From contig JAJKFL010000021.1 of assembly GCA_021186555.1 (NCBI GenBank), positions 1 to 64,000 on the forward strand: a stretch of 64,000 nt of DNA, read 5' to 3'. The notes beneath the pieces were generated by a model. The model did not search any database. It was not told the origin of the DNA and saw nothing but the letters and a program-made list of their open reading frames with translations. Below are positions 39,701 to 48,836 of the stretch, one piece after another. The stretch's first letter is position 1. Each line of letters starts with the position of its first letter. The translations under genes and the position numbers were made by a program. The stretch comes from Reticulitermes speratus. Its lineage: Eukaryota; Arthropoda; Insecta; Blattodea; Rhinotermitidae.

Positions 39701-41287
39701 AGAGCGTTTGTTGTGCAGATGACAGCGGCTGAGATAGAGTAATAATGTATTGTTGCTGTCAAACACGATATTTAACAAACTGTAACAAAATTGACGGCGT
39801 ACTTAAATACGTACAAACGGCAGTTACTTGTGTCTGTAGAGCGTTTGTTGTGCAGATGACAGCGGCTGAGATAGAATAATAATGTATTGTTGCTGTCAAA
39901 CACGATATTTAACAAACTTGTAACAAAATTGACGGCGTACTTAAATACGTACAAACGGCAGTTACTTGTGTCTGTAGAGCGTTTGTTGTGCAGATGACAG
40001 CGGCTGAGATAAAGTAATAATGTATTGTTGCTGTCAAACACGATATTTAACAAACTTGTAACAAAATTGACGGCGTACTTAAATACGTACAAACGGCAGT
40101 TACTTGTGTCTGTAGAGCGTTTGTTGTGCAGATGACAGCGGCTGAGATAAAGTAATAATGCCTTGTTGCTGTCAAACACGATATTTAACAAACTTGTAAC
40201 AAAATTGACGGCGTACTTAAATACGTACAAACGGCAGTTACTTGTGTCTGTAGAGCGTTTGTTGTGCAGATGACAGCGGCTGAGATAAAGTAATAATGTC
40301 TTGTGTCAGTTTTGTACCACCAACCAATATACAATAAATTTATTTTTACACTCCTACATGTTTCTGCTGACCATATCATCCATCATCAGGGAGTCAACAT
40401 ACATAGACATTTGAGAATGTTATTACATAAAATCAGTACACAATCTACATAATATCCGTCTCCAAACATCTGTCTGTCAACCAATTCCACGTTCTGTACA
40501 GTGGAGACATCTGGCTGTAGTGCCGGTTGTTTACTTCTTATGTAATATCTGATTTTATGTAATAACATTGCATTTTAACATATGTATTTTAAACTGTAAA
40601 GTCAGTCACTACGACATTTACCATTCAGTTACACGATGTACGTTGGAAATGTCTGTGTACGTTGACTGACTGATGATGGCTGAAATGGTCAGCCGAAACA
40701 TGTAGGAGTGTAAAAATAATTTTATTGTGCAGCGGTTGGTGGTAAAAAAACTGACATGTTTAAAGTAACTGCACGTAACATGTATAATATTAAGTACAAT
40801 AATGTCTTGTTGCTGTCAAACACAAATATTTAACGAACTTGTAACAAAATTCCCAAATACAACCGCAGTCTCAGACATACATTACAGTGTACAGTCTAAC
40901 GTCCTGTTGGCCTATATATTTTTACAATAGGCCTAGCCTCTTCACTGCATCTATGGCTTCCATGAGGTGTCTATCCAATTTCTTTTTTAGTTAAACTCTT
41001 ATTTGTCGTTCCTTTTTTCATCTCAGTTCCACGCTGCTCTCTACATAACCTATGCACTTACATAAATGTCTGTTACTATGTACGATAGATCTTACATTGT
41101 CTGGTCCTGGGTTCAACTCAACGCAGCCGATGACAAGTAGCGAAACCAGCACTAAGAACCTTATCAGCCTGTAACCATTATGGTTAGACGTTTGAGCAAT
41201 GCAGTTCTGTAACGTCACACACTTCCCTGGTCTTCCTCCACTCCACAGGCCGATTGTAGCCCTCCACTGCTGAACACTGACACCCAT
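28230..41287 (-). CDS. Predicted NLR-like protein: 2A-like leader, PD-(D/E)XK-like nuclease, NACHT, ankyrin repeats
   Basis: Two-exon model: 41287-41096 joined in phase 0 to 33583-28230, about 1848 codons, with one base missing at 30713-30715. Order: leader with NPGP at residues 59-62; a nuclease-like domain at about 90-290 with FDD near 124 and QLK near 145; a linker; a NACHT NTPase with Walker A GMGKST near 808 and Walker B VIILDGFDEI near 890; an IHRCFVEYFAARWF helical segment; then about 19 ankyrin repeats from about 1195 to the end. NACHT proteins are oligomerising signal NTPases of innate immunity. Nuclease-NTPase-repeat fusions are typical of bacterial antiviral STAND proteins. Inference: an intracellular sensor whose ankyrins bind a ligand and whose oligomerisation activates the nuclease. 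The NACHT-ankyrin assignment is strong, the nuclease likely, and the exon 1 link supported by phase only. Confidence 0.7.
30714..33583 (-). CDS. NACHT-ankyrin gene, exon 2 part A: nuclease-like and NACHT domains
   Basis: A TTTTGTTACAACAG acceptor leads into about 957 codons without an early ATG, supporting an upstream start exon. The first 200 residues contain GGLHGELYEIKMAAF, GAFDDLVFRY and FIQLKHKK, the E...D...QxK layout of PD-(D/E)XK nucleases such as the Cap4/DUF4297 type. The NACHT core shows LLVAEPGMGKSTFLSH (31334-31351 encodes GMGKST), VIILDGFDEIS and VWVSSRFPYR (a sensor-like arginine). After GEAFVKETEEYCSSG the frame is lost at 30713-30715. Confidence 0.85.
33600..34780. other. Intron of the NACHT-ankyrin gene, nothing firmly recognised
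   Basis: AT-rich. A segment at 34345-34400 reads on the - strand GGGGATGGAGATGAGAGTTA then CCGAAACGTTGG, similar in style to the ribozyme-bearing termini noted elsewhere, but too diverged to call. Confidence 0.35.
34787..36632. repeat. 65-bp minisatellite, about 28 copies
   Basis: The unit contains ATTATTATTATGCGATTGTA, ACCAACAAATGTAACGTGTC and TACAAACATTACTGCAACTA. Variants (ATAACG for GTAACG, GTTTC for GTGTC, ACTTCAAC for ACTGCAAC, ACGAAC for ACAAAC) recur in a semi-regular order, suggesting duplication of multi-unit blocks. The right end dissolves into an 18-bp subrepeat ACATTACTGCAACTACAA. Confidence 0.96.
36738..37092. repeat. 59-bp minisatellite, about 6 copies
   Basis: The unit contains GACAACTAAATGTCCGCCAG, CAGCCTTACCGATGTCGACT and GCTCTTCATGTTCATGTTT. 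Later copies have GACGCCGACT in place of GATGTCGACT; one copy lacks a base. Confidence 0.94.
37093..38390. other. Intronic stretch, nothing recognised
   Basis: No repeat or known domain. A 75-codon + frame from 37989 is followed by a donor-like GACAG|GTAAGA at 38063, but its product is unknown to me and I do not call it an exon. Confidence 0.35.
38393..38788. repeat. 78-bp minisatellite, 5 copies
   Basis: The unit contains AAGGCTTCTAACCACAAGGT, CAGCTTATCACACAACGCTC and CCATAAGCACACATTAC. As 78 is a multiple of three, the - strand is open across the array (26-residue period), which explains the 138-codon frame. Confidence 0.95.
39378..40303. repeat. 138-bp minisatellite, about 7 copies
   Basis: Unit starts ATTGACGGCGTACTTAAATA fall at 39378, 39516, 39653, 39790, 39928, 40066 and 40204. 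Copies are almost identical apart from a T in AACTTGTAAC that is lost in two of them. The last copy is interrupted by the insertion at 40304, and its remainder lies at 40798-40850. The - strand is open in a 46-residue period. Confidence 0.95.
40350..40396 (-). ncRNA. Hammerhead ribozyme core in the left arm
   Basis: On the - strand: ACTCC, CTGATGA (40389-40383), a loop region, GAAAC (40364-40360), ATGTA and GGAGT. Stem I (ACTCC/GGAGT) is perfect here, whereas stem II has two mismatches. The two arms together define the complete ancestral ribozyme. Confidence 0.6.
40661..40712 (+). ncRNA. Hammerhead ribozyme core in the right arm
   Basis: CTGATGA (40670-40676), stem II GGCTG/CAGCC (40678-40682 with 40690-40694), GAAA (40695-40698), a tiny stem III from AC and GT, and the cleavage base A at 40704 before GGAGTG. 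This is a small-stem-III type I hammerhead layout. Stem I pairs poorly at its first two positions (TGA instead of TCC), so this copy is probably weak. Confidence 0.65.
41096..41287 (-). CDS. Candidate exon 1: 64-codon leader ending in a 2A-like NPGP motif
   Basis: ATG at 41287 opens MGVSVQQWRATIG, followed by a hydrophobic run RFLVLVSLLVIG (about residues 43-54) and GCVELNPGP (54-62). It then ends DN and a GTAAGA donor in phase 0. 2A peptides make the ribosome skip the glycine-proline bond at NPG|P; the consensus D before VExNPGP is C here, so activity may be reduced. Such 2A-like leaders are known at the N-termini of sea urchin NLRs and of some LINE proteins. The next exon with a compatible phase 0 acceptor on this strand is the NACHT-ankyrin exon 7.5 kb downstream. 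The alternative is a LINE 5' remnant. Confidence 0.55.
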
Positions 41288-41471
41288 AGTACAGTTCCTT
41301 GTGTTGCAGAATCACAGACCTAATTAGTTCTGCATTTCAAGATGGCGTGTTAGCGCATTAGTTAAGTTACGTTAATGTTTATACTGCAGTTATTTATGTA
41401 CCGACGATACAAGACTTTCTTTCTTTAATTTGATGGATATAGCACACGCCAAAGACAGTACAATTTGTTAA

Positions 41472-41760
41472 CTACTGCAGAGTTTTAACTAAACAATTAG
41501 ATGCTATAAGTTCTGAGAATATCAACAACTCACAGTTCGTGTAATAATTAAATAGCTTTCTACAAATGATTACTTCAAATTTGACGGGAAACAATTCTTT
41601 GACGCGTAAGAATTGGTGTAAAGAATTTAACTGCAGTGAATATAAATGTCCTTTTAATGACGACTTCTCCAATTTAAATTGCTCGTTGTGTAACTTCCAA
41701 AATTTCTGTACATCCTCTTCTAGCATAATATTGATGCCTTCAAGTGTAACCATATTAAAT
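41472..41760 (-). other. Short unassigned open frame
   Basis: Ninety-three - strand codons from an ATG at 41753, rich in leucine and lysine, no family recognised. It lies upstream of the candidate 2A leader exon. It could be a TE remnant or chance. Confidence 0.15.
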
Positions 41761-41849
41761 TAAGTACAATAAGAGTGTTTTTATTCACGCACAGAATTGT
41801 ATTTATGTCTGCAGCAGAAAGTGATCCTTATTCTGGAAATATGCTTATA

Positions 41850-42016
41850 TCTGTATACACCACACCACAGCACTAACACTTATATCTGTACACACCACAC
41901 CACAGCACTAACAACTTATATCTGTACACACCACAACACAGCACTAACACTTATATCTGTACACACCACACCACAGCACTAACACTTTTATCTGTACACA
42001 CCACAGCACTAACACT
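41850..42016. repeat. About 35-bp minisatellite, about 5 copies
   Basis: The unit contains TATATCTGTACACACCACAC and CACAGCACTAACACT. Unit length varies by a few bases. Confidence 0.9.
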
Positions 42017-42267
42017 CACTCCAGTATTCTCTGTAGGACACCAAATGCAGTGTACGACAGAATAGCGTCACTTCGGTTTGAGCAGTCAGTTAGCTCGGCT
42101 GAATTCGTGGAAGCGAATGATTCAGTTACTTGACCTTCCGTGCTGCGCAGTTACCAATATCGTTACAGAGATGCAAGGAAGCAGTTACTTTATTCACTTC
42201 TAGAAGTATTATGTCATAATGTACATAAATCTTCTTTGTCTTCACGCTTATCCACTGCTTTTCTTAA

Positions 42268-42526
42268 GTACATACATCTGTTTGTAGACAGTCTGCTAAA
42301 TGTGACGTCAGCCGTTTAACACTCAGTTCGACACGCCAATACAATACATGTAAGTGTCATATCGATGTAGTACATACATTTGTTTGTAGACAGTCTGCTA
42401 AATGTGACGTCAGCCGTTTAACACTCAGTTCGACACGCCAATACAATACATGTAAGTGTCATATCGATGTAGTACATACATTTGTTTGTAGACAGTCTGC
42501 TAAATGTGACGTCAGCCGTTTAACAC
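42268..42526. repeat. 102-bp tandem repeat, about 2.6 copies left of the gypsy element
   Basis: Units start GTACATACAT at 42268, 42370 and 42472. The third is cut at TTTAACAC by the gypsy insertion and resumes at 49365 (ACACTCAGTTCG), giving a further partial unit up to about 49460. Confidence 0.93.
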
Positions 42527-43054
42527 TGCACCGGGGCCCCTCTCTTTTCTGGGCTACCCCTCTCTGCTATATCTGCTCTACTATGCTGGGCCCCGCAGAT
42601 AAGCCGAGATGCGCACACAACAAAAATACAATATATCGAACAAATCATAAATATATATTTTAACCAACAACATACAATAAAACAATAAATACAAAATACC
42701 CGACGGAGACTAATCAAGCAATTACTTGTGCACATACATACCAAAATAATGTACCTTGGCGTCGTCGTGGGGCTAAACCCAACAAAACCAAAGACCGGGA
42801 CCACGACGACCGCCAAGGGACTCCGACCTCACCAACTCACTGCTGGACAGAATTTTGCCCCCATGGCCGAGACAAAATTTAGATGTTACTAGTAGACGGC
42901 TAGGTTCAGAGTACTTCCACAATCACGCACAGGTAGGAAGTAAACTCAGGAGAGGAGGGGAAATGGAGGGGAACCAAGTAGGAGGGGATTGATGCGCGCG
43001 ACGAAAGTCCGTGTTTCGAGTACCGCAGGGCGTGCTGGGAAAACTCCCGGCACA
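42527..43054 (-). repeat. gypsy 3' LTR (528 bp)
   Basis: Bounded by TG at 42527 and CA at 43054 as written on the + strand. I saw no difference from the other LTR on reading through. Reading frames within it (98 and 65 codons) are duplicated in the other LTR and are not genes. Confidence 0.95.
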
Positions 43055-43751
43055 ACCCCGACCTCCAAAACCAGACGTGTTGGTATTATTAAAGAAAGTA
43101 CACTGCGTTGCACTGCACACTGTTGGAGAATAATCGGTAGTGTCACTTGGCTATACATAATAGTCCACTGAATGTCACTACCCAATCCATCGGCTGACCC
43201 CTGCTTATGCACCACATGTGCCAGTTAAGTCCTGCGGGCCGCCTTCCGTACAAGCTCACTGTCCTGCCACCGCCTCCTCGGTGGTCCATCAGCCTGCTTC
43301 GTACTTCTCCTACCGCAGTAGATTCGCTGCTCCTTCCTTTTTGCTTACGGGCCAACTGTCACCCGTCCTCCGAGGTGACGCACTACGGTTGCCAGCGGGA
43401 TCCATACCAACCGAGTGATGCCCTTCGCACCGATGTTCTGATGATCCGGATCACACGCCGCGCATCATAGGATGGAAGGGTTCTGAAACTTTGGGTTCAT
43501 AAGTATCTAATCATGACACCCTAGCCAGAGCAAACCTTCCTCTTTTGGACAAGTAATTCCATGCGCTCAACACAGCACAAACATTTGACTTCATTCAACA
43601 ATGAAAATATGTTACAACACTGGACCAAATCACCAGTACATAGCTGTGACAACAATTCACAATACATGACATTTCAAACAATTACATTAACTGTTACACA
43701 TAATGATAACTGAATAACATAACTGATAACATACATAATACAAAATCATGA
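43055..43751 (-). other. gypsy 3' untranslated region
   Basis: Lies between the ORF stop and the 3' LTR. No further ORF of note; begins next to the LTR with a purine-rich tract on the - strand. Confidence 0.7.
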
Positions 43752-46700
43752 CTAGTCATGGAAAGCAGGTTTTATCTGCGAGAGATGAGCTCGCGATACT
43801 GACGCCGGGTCCTCGGGGTCCACAACTCGTACAGTGACTTTGGTTAGAAATTTATCAACTATAAACGGGCCCTTCCAGCGATAAGACAACTTAGATGCAA
43901 TGCCCTGGCTCCCCCGACTAAGATTATGGGCTTTAACCCACACAAGATCACCCACCTTATATTTGCACGCGACACGCCCTCTGTTATACTTCTTGGCCCT
44001 AAGTTGTCGGTCCTTTCGAAGATGTTCACGAACCCCATGCCACACCCTTCGCAACTCCCGTGGGGACACCTTACTGGGTAGCAATTCTTGGATACTCCAC
44101 CTGTTACCCAATGGAGTACCAGCTCTAAACGGAAACATGACCTGAAACGGTGTGGTATTAGTCGCTTCATGCACCGCGGTGTTAAAAGCCAGCTGTAACC
44201 AGTCCAAATTCTCGTCCCACGAGTCCTGCGAATCCGCATGGTAAGCTATAAGAGCCGACCGCAAATTCCTATTAAATCGCTCGGCATGAGAAGGTTGTGG
44301 ATAATATGGCGTAGTAGTAACATGTTTGATACCCAGTTTAAAGCAGAACTTACGGAACTCATGCGAAGCAAAACACGTCGCATTGTCAGACACAATCACT
44401 TCCGGCACCGAAAAGGCAGAAAAGATCCTTTGGCGCAAAGCCCTAATGGTAGCCCCTGATGTCGCCTCCCGAACCGGGATCAACCATACAAACTTGGAAA
44501 ATGCATCAACACACACGAGCAACATCTGGTGACCCGCCTTGGTACGAGGTAGCTTCCCAACGTAATCGATAAAGATTTTCTGAAAAGGTCGCTGTGCCAC
44601 CTCGGATGCTAAAAACCCAATTTTAGTGTTCTGGGCCGGCTTACTGCGCCCACAGTCCCGGCAACACGACACCCCCTTCTTAATTTCCTTCACCATGCCT
44701 TTCCATGTGAAGTACTCACGTATTTTCCGAAGGGTCTTGAACACGCCCAAATGTCCTCCCACGGCCGAGGAGTGAAAAAACTCGAAAACCATCGGCACCG
44801 CGGCCGCCGGTACGACAATTCTACGATTCTGTCCCTTCTTGTGGGTGTAATATAAAACTTCCTTTTCCAGCTGATACCCAGGGACCTTATCCCCTTTTTC
44901 CAAATGCTGGATAATTTTTCTCAGCTCCACATCTTGCCTCTGTAATTCATGCAATTCATGAAAAGCTAACGGGAAATTACACAACACATTGCAATATTCG
45001 GGACCCGACTCCTCCATTGACGACTCCTCCATAAACATGCGTGATAAAGAATCCGCAATGATGTTCTGGGTGCCTCGAATGTGTTGGACTCGGAACTTAA
45101 AGGAGGAGATCCTCGCCACCCACCGTCCGATTTTACCCAATTGACGAGGGTGTGCTAATAACCATGATAATGCCTGATTATCCGTTTCTAGCAAAAATTC
45201 TTGATGTTCCACGTACTTCCTGAATTTTTCCATACCAAACAATACCGCTAAACACTCCAATTCATATGCCGATGAGGCCCTGCGTTCCTGCGCACTTAAG
45301 GTACGCGACGCGTAAGCTATAGGCTGTCTAACTCCCTCGACCTCCTGCAACAGCACCGCCCCAAGCGCCACAGCACTGGCGTCTGTTTGGAGAATAAACT
45401 CCGCCGAAAAGTCTGCCATCCGTAGAACAGGTGGATTGGAGATCGCCTCTTTAAGGAGATCGAAAGCCCGCTGTTGTTCTGAGCCCCACTTGAATTTGAC
45501 GTCTTTTTTACGTAGTTCGTTGAGTGGGCCTGCTATATTCGCCAAGTTCGGGATAAACTTATGGTAGAAATTAACCATCCCCACAAAACGGCTAATGCCT
45601 TTCGCATTCTTAGGTGGCGGAAAAACCCGAATAGCTTTGGTCCGCTCCGGATCTATACGAACCCCAGCCGGAGATACGATATGACCTAAAAAGGAAATCT
45701 CCTGGGTCGCAAATTTAACCTTTTCGGGTTTAACCGTAAGTCCCGCACGCCGAAGGCGATCAAAAACTTCCCGCAAGTGCTCCAGATGCAATTCAAAGTT
45801 CTCGCTGTAGATGACGACATCATCCAAGTAATGATACACATACACAAACTTGATGTCTTGGAAAACCATATCTAAGAGTCTCGTTAAAACCTGCGCCCCC
45901 GTAGCTAGTCCAAAGGGGACTCTGGTATACTGATACAGATTCCAATCTGTACAGAAAGCCGTGTACGGTTTAGATGTTTCCGCCAAGGGTATCTGGTAAT
46001 AAGCCTGATTCAAATCAAGGGTCGTAAAATACTTCGCCTTGGCAAACCAGTGAAACGCAGAGTGTATGTCGGGTAATGGAACTGACTCGATCTCTATACA
46101 CTTATTCAGGGCACGGTAGTCCACCACTGCCCTATAAGACCCACCTTGTTTGGGAACCAAAAACATAGGGCTAGAATAGGGGGACACCGACGTCTCAATG
46201 ATGCCCTGCTGTAACAGACTCTGAATGTGCTCTCTTAAAAATTTCATCTTGGGTGGAGACAGCCTATACGGAGCTAACCTAACCGGTTTCGGGTCCGTCA
46301 CTTGGATGTCATATTTAATCAGCCGGGTTAACCCTAACCTCGACGTGAAAACATCCGGATAACCCTCAACCAAACGCAATAATACATGTTTCTCTCGCGT
46401 GGTCAAAACCCCGGTTACAATCTCTCCTTCAACTTTGTCTTGCAAACTCACAGTGTGCACCTGCAACTCACTCCTTTCTTCACCTACAAATTTGAAAGCG
46501 ACTTCGGGGGCAAAAGCAAAATGACCCTTGCGAGCGGCCACGTCCAGAATCATGCGGGTTTTACTCATGAAGTCCGTCCCCAAAATGGGTGGCCCCCATA
46601 GATGTTGACTTACTAAAAAGGGAAATTTCCAGGTAAAACCCTCAATCTTCACAAGTATGACCGTTTCCCCCAAAATGCCTAAACTCTGCCCTGAGGCGGT

Positions 46701-48293
46701 GACACACTGTACTACTACCGATCTAAGGTTAAGACGCGAGTCGGCGCGCTGCATATCTTGAAATTGTGCCTGGGAAACTAGGGATCTAGTGGACCCCGAA
46801 TCCACGAGAGCCTGGAATACTAAATTATTTAACTGAGCCCGAATTTTAACTTGAGGGGTAGCTGCTCTACCCATAATCTTTCGCCGAGGACTCTGAAAAC
46901 CCAAAGGGGCCACTTTGGCCGCGGGCGCACCCCTCTTACCAACCGTTCTACTTCGGGGGCACTCTCGCTGCAAGTGACCTACTTCCTTACAGCGATAACA
47001 ACGTTTGCTAGCGTACGCAAACCGCCCTTCCGTTGGCCGCTTATAGTCTGGACCCACGTATTGCCGCCCCTCATAGCCAACGGCCTCACTACGCCGCCCT
47101 ACGTCCCTACGTATCTCGGCCTCACGCTGCGTGTTAGCGAAAGTGAGATTCTGATCCAAGATGGCTAACTGATCTAAATCCCTGTAGTTAGTCGGCTTTG
47201 CCTGAAAGACAAAGCTGGAACGCTGAGTAGGAGCCAAACCCTCTATAACATTATTTACTACGTCGCGCTCCGACACAGGCAATCTCAGAACTCTCGCCGC
47301 GTCCTTAACTGAACAAATATACGTAGCGAATGTTTCTCCTTCTCGCTGCAACCGCTCGTACTTTTCCCGACGTAACTGATCAAATAACCGCCGCGGAATA
47401 AAGCACTCTAATAGCTCCCTATGGAGACGCTCAAATTCCCACGCACCCTGTAACGCTGCCATTACTTTCCTTGCTACCGCGTCCAGGCAATATGGGAAAA
47501 TTAACTCGAGTAACTGTACATCAGTAAGCATAGAAAGGTCACGAATCCTAATCACCTCCGTCAAAAACACAAGTAGTTGGTCGACCTGTAATCCATTTAT
47601 TCGAGGCAATCTCTTTAATAAACCCTCTATAGGATGTGGTAATTTACCGAAAATACTGGAGTTAGATTGAGTGACCGCGTCTCTTCCACCGCAAAAATGA
47701 CTAGATAAAGCCCGACCTCTAAGCTGCTGATCGGCTTCGCTACTTACGGTATTTGCGGAAATACCTAACCCGTCCCTCGGCATATCCTGTTCGCGTCCTT
47801 CGGTGGTGTTTCCATTCGGTAGTTGTTCACCATCTTCCGATGCAAGATCACGTACATCGTTCCCTGGGAGCAGGAACTCTCGTTCAACCGCCGCTAACCG
47901 GGCTGCTAGACTGGAAACCTCGTCACGCTGATTGCCTGCAACCTCCGGACACAAATCCTCTAAATGCCTGATACGGTTCCAAAAATGGGCAATTCTAGTC
48001 CTCATACGGGAGACAGGGGGTAATGCCTCTTTTTCCAATTGATTATACAATGCTTCCAATTCCCCCAACTTACTACACGCGCAGCGATACAGAACTTCAA
48101 AACTGTCTTGCGCCAGATAACTCGCAAGGCTAGGAACTCCATCCGCTAGTACAACACGAAAGATTTTACGCAGAAACTGCACGTCCCCTGAACTATTCAG
48201 GCCCCTGGATGCCAACTCGTACTGAAGCTCATCCTCAACAAATAGTTCGGGTTCATCTTGACTACCGAAACACAGGAGCAATTCCCCAGTCAT
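43752..48293 (-). CDS. gypsy Gag-Pol polyprotein, intact (1513 codons)
   Basis: A single frame encodes, in order: a Gag-like domain (about residues 210-400); a zinc knuckle CYRCKEVGHLQREC (about 430-445); an aspartic protease with VDSGSTRSLV (about 500); a reverse transcriptase with YRAVVDYRALN, FTTLDLNQAYYQI and the YLDD catalytic site (about 660-830); RNase H with LQTDASAVALGAVL and ETDNQALSWLL; and integrase with an HHCC finger and the D, D, E residues in FIDYVG, VSDNATCF and HAERFNR (about 1150-1400). A shared Gag-Pol frame is common in this group. It copies its RNA into cDNA and integrates it. No stop or shift was seen, so it could be active. Confidence 0.96.
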   Translation of the reverse strand: MTGELLLCFGSQDEPELFVEDELQYELASRGLNSSGDVQFLRKIFRVVLADGVPSLASYLAQDSFEVLYRCACSKLGELEALYNQLEKEALPPVSRMRTRIAHFWNRIRHLEDLCPEVAGNQRDEVSSLAARLAAVEREFLLPGNDVRDLASEDGEQLPNGNTTEGREQDMPRDGLGISANTVSSEADQQLRGRALSSHFCGGRDAVTQSNSSIFGKLPHPIEGLLKRLPRINGLQVDQLLVFLTEVIRIRDLSMLTDVQLLELIFPYCLDAVARKVMAALQGAWEFERLHRELLECFIPRRLFDQLRREKYERLQREGETFATYICSVKDAARVLRLPVSERDVVNNVIEGLAPTQRSSFVFQAKPTNYRDLDQLAILDQNLTFANTQREAEIRRDVGRRSEAVGYEGRQYVGPDYKRPTEGRFAYASKRCYRCKEVGHLQRECPRSRTVGKRGAPAAKVAPLGFQSPRRKIMGRAATPQVKIRAQLNNLVFQALVDSGSTRSLVSQAQFQDMQRADSRLNLRSVVVQCVTASGQSLGILGETVILVKIEGFTWKFPFLVSQHLWGPPILGTDFMSKTRMILDVAARKGHFAFAPEVAFKFVGEERSELQVHTVSLQDKVEGEIVTGVLTTREKHVLLRLVEGYPDVFTSRLGLTRLIKYDIQVTDPKPVRLAPYRLSPPKMKFLREHIQSLLQQGIIETSVSPYSSPMFLVPKQGGSYRAVVDYRALNKCIEIESVPLPDIHSAFHWFAKAKYFTTLDLNQAYYQIPLAETSKPYTAFCTDWNLYQYTRVPFGLATGAQVLTRLLDMVFQDIKFVYVYHYLDDVVIYSENFELHLEHLREVFDRLRRAGLTVKPEKVKFATQEISFLGHIVSPAGVRIDPERTKAIRVFPPPKNAKGISRFVGMVNFYHKFIPNLANIAGPLNELRKKDVKFKWGSEQQRAFDLLKEAISNPPVLRMADFSAEFILQTDASAVALGAVLLQEVEGVRQPIAYASRTLSAQERRASSAYELECLAVLFGMEKFRKYVEHQEFLLETDNQALSWLLAHPRQLGKIGRWVARISSFKFRVQHIRGTQNIIADSLSRMFMEESSMEESGPEYCNVLCNFPLAFHELHELQRQDVELRKIIQHLEKGDKVPGYQLEKEVLYYTHKKGQNRRIVVPAAAVPMVFEFFHSSAVGGHLGVFKTLRKIREYFTWKGMVKEIKKGVSCCRDCGRSKPAQNTKIGFLASEVAQRPFQKIFIDYVGKLPRTKAGHQMLLVCVDAFSKFVWLIPVREATSGATIRALRQRIFSAFSVPEVIVSDNATCFASHEFRKFCFKLGIKHVTTTPYYPQPSHAERFNRNLRSALIAYHADSQDSWDENLDWLQLAFNTAVHEATNTTPFQVMFPFRAGTPLGNRWSIQELLPSKVSPRELRRVWHGVREHLRKDRQLRAKKYNRGRVACKYKVGDLVWVKAHNLSRGSQGIASKLSYRWKGPFIVDKFLTKVTVRVVDPEDPASVSRAHLSQIKPAFHD

Positions 48294-48836
48294 ACAACAA
48301 TCTGTACTCTAGCCCTGTATCACTAGTCACCTAGGACTAATCAATGCTGCCTTTCCATGACAAAATACAGTGTATAACAAAATGTGTACATAACTAAATT
48401 AAATTTAACATTTTCAGTACATCATACTCTGTTGTTTACCGGCACACAGTGATCAGGTCTCCACTCACTGTACGTTGCCCTCAGGCACCTCACGTAGCAA
48501 CAGCGGTTACGTCTATCCAAAGGTTACGTAACCGGTTCAGTACTTCCGCGTAGCAACAGAATGAGTTACGTAATGTAACAGCCCCCAATGGCGTCCAACC
48601 CCTAGCAATTCGACCGGCTGACACAATCTACTGTCATCTGCGATCATCTATATTGCTAGTCACAAATCATTCAATAATTCTACGCTACTATGCCGTACGT
48701 TACCATTGGTGCCATATCTATAGCAGTCCTACGACAGTAGCACGCTCACATATTCCATTTTGAGTTCTTCTTACCCATGGCGACCATGAACAACCACAGG
48801 CACAAAAGGAACGAAACCACGCTCAGTGCTACCATC
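48294..48836 (-). other. gypsy leader (5' UTR)
   Basis: Lies between the 5' LTR and the Gag-Pol start on the - strand. Starts GATGGTAGCACTGAGC next to the LTR, a plausible tRNA primer-binding site two bases in. Confidence 0.65.

Larger units (their letters stand above)
40304..40797. mobile_element. Penelope-like non-autonomous insertion with inverted ends
   Basis: The 494-bp insert splits the last unit of the 138-bp array and is flanked by the 12-bp duplication AATAATGTCTTG (40292-40303 and 40798-40809). About 96 bp at its left end and 40662-40757 are inverted copies (TGTCAGTTTTGTACCACCAA / TGTCAGTTTTTTTACCACCA). A 40-bp extension lies beyond the right repeat. Each inverted arm contains a hammerhead-ribozyme core. 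Inverted terminal repeats with ribozymes plus a one-sided extension match the pseudo-LTR design of Penelope-like elements. There is no reverse transcriptase. Confidence 0.75.

Noticed and set aside
38375..40379. - strand frames of 64-152 codons
   Set aside because: Products repeat every 26 or 46 residues, mirroring 78- and 138-bp satellite units divisible by three.
41472..41753. 93-codon frame as an extra exon of the NACHT gene
   Set aside because: No compatible donor before its stop and no known domain; left as unassigned.
43859..44532. Short frames overlapping the gypsy integrase
   Set aside because: Antisense or out-of-frame shadows of an intact Gag-Pol.
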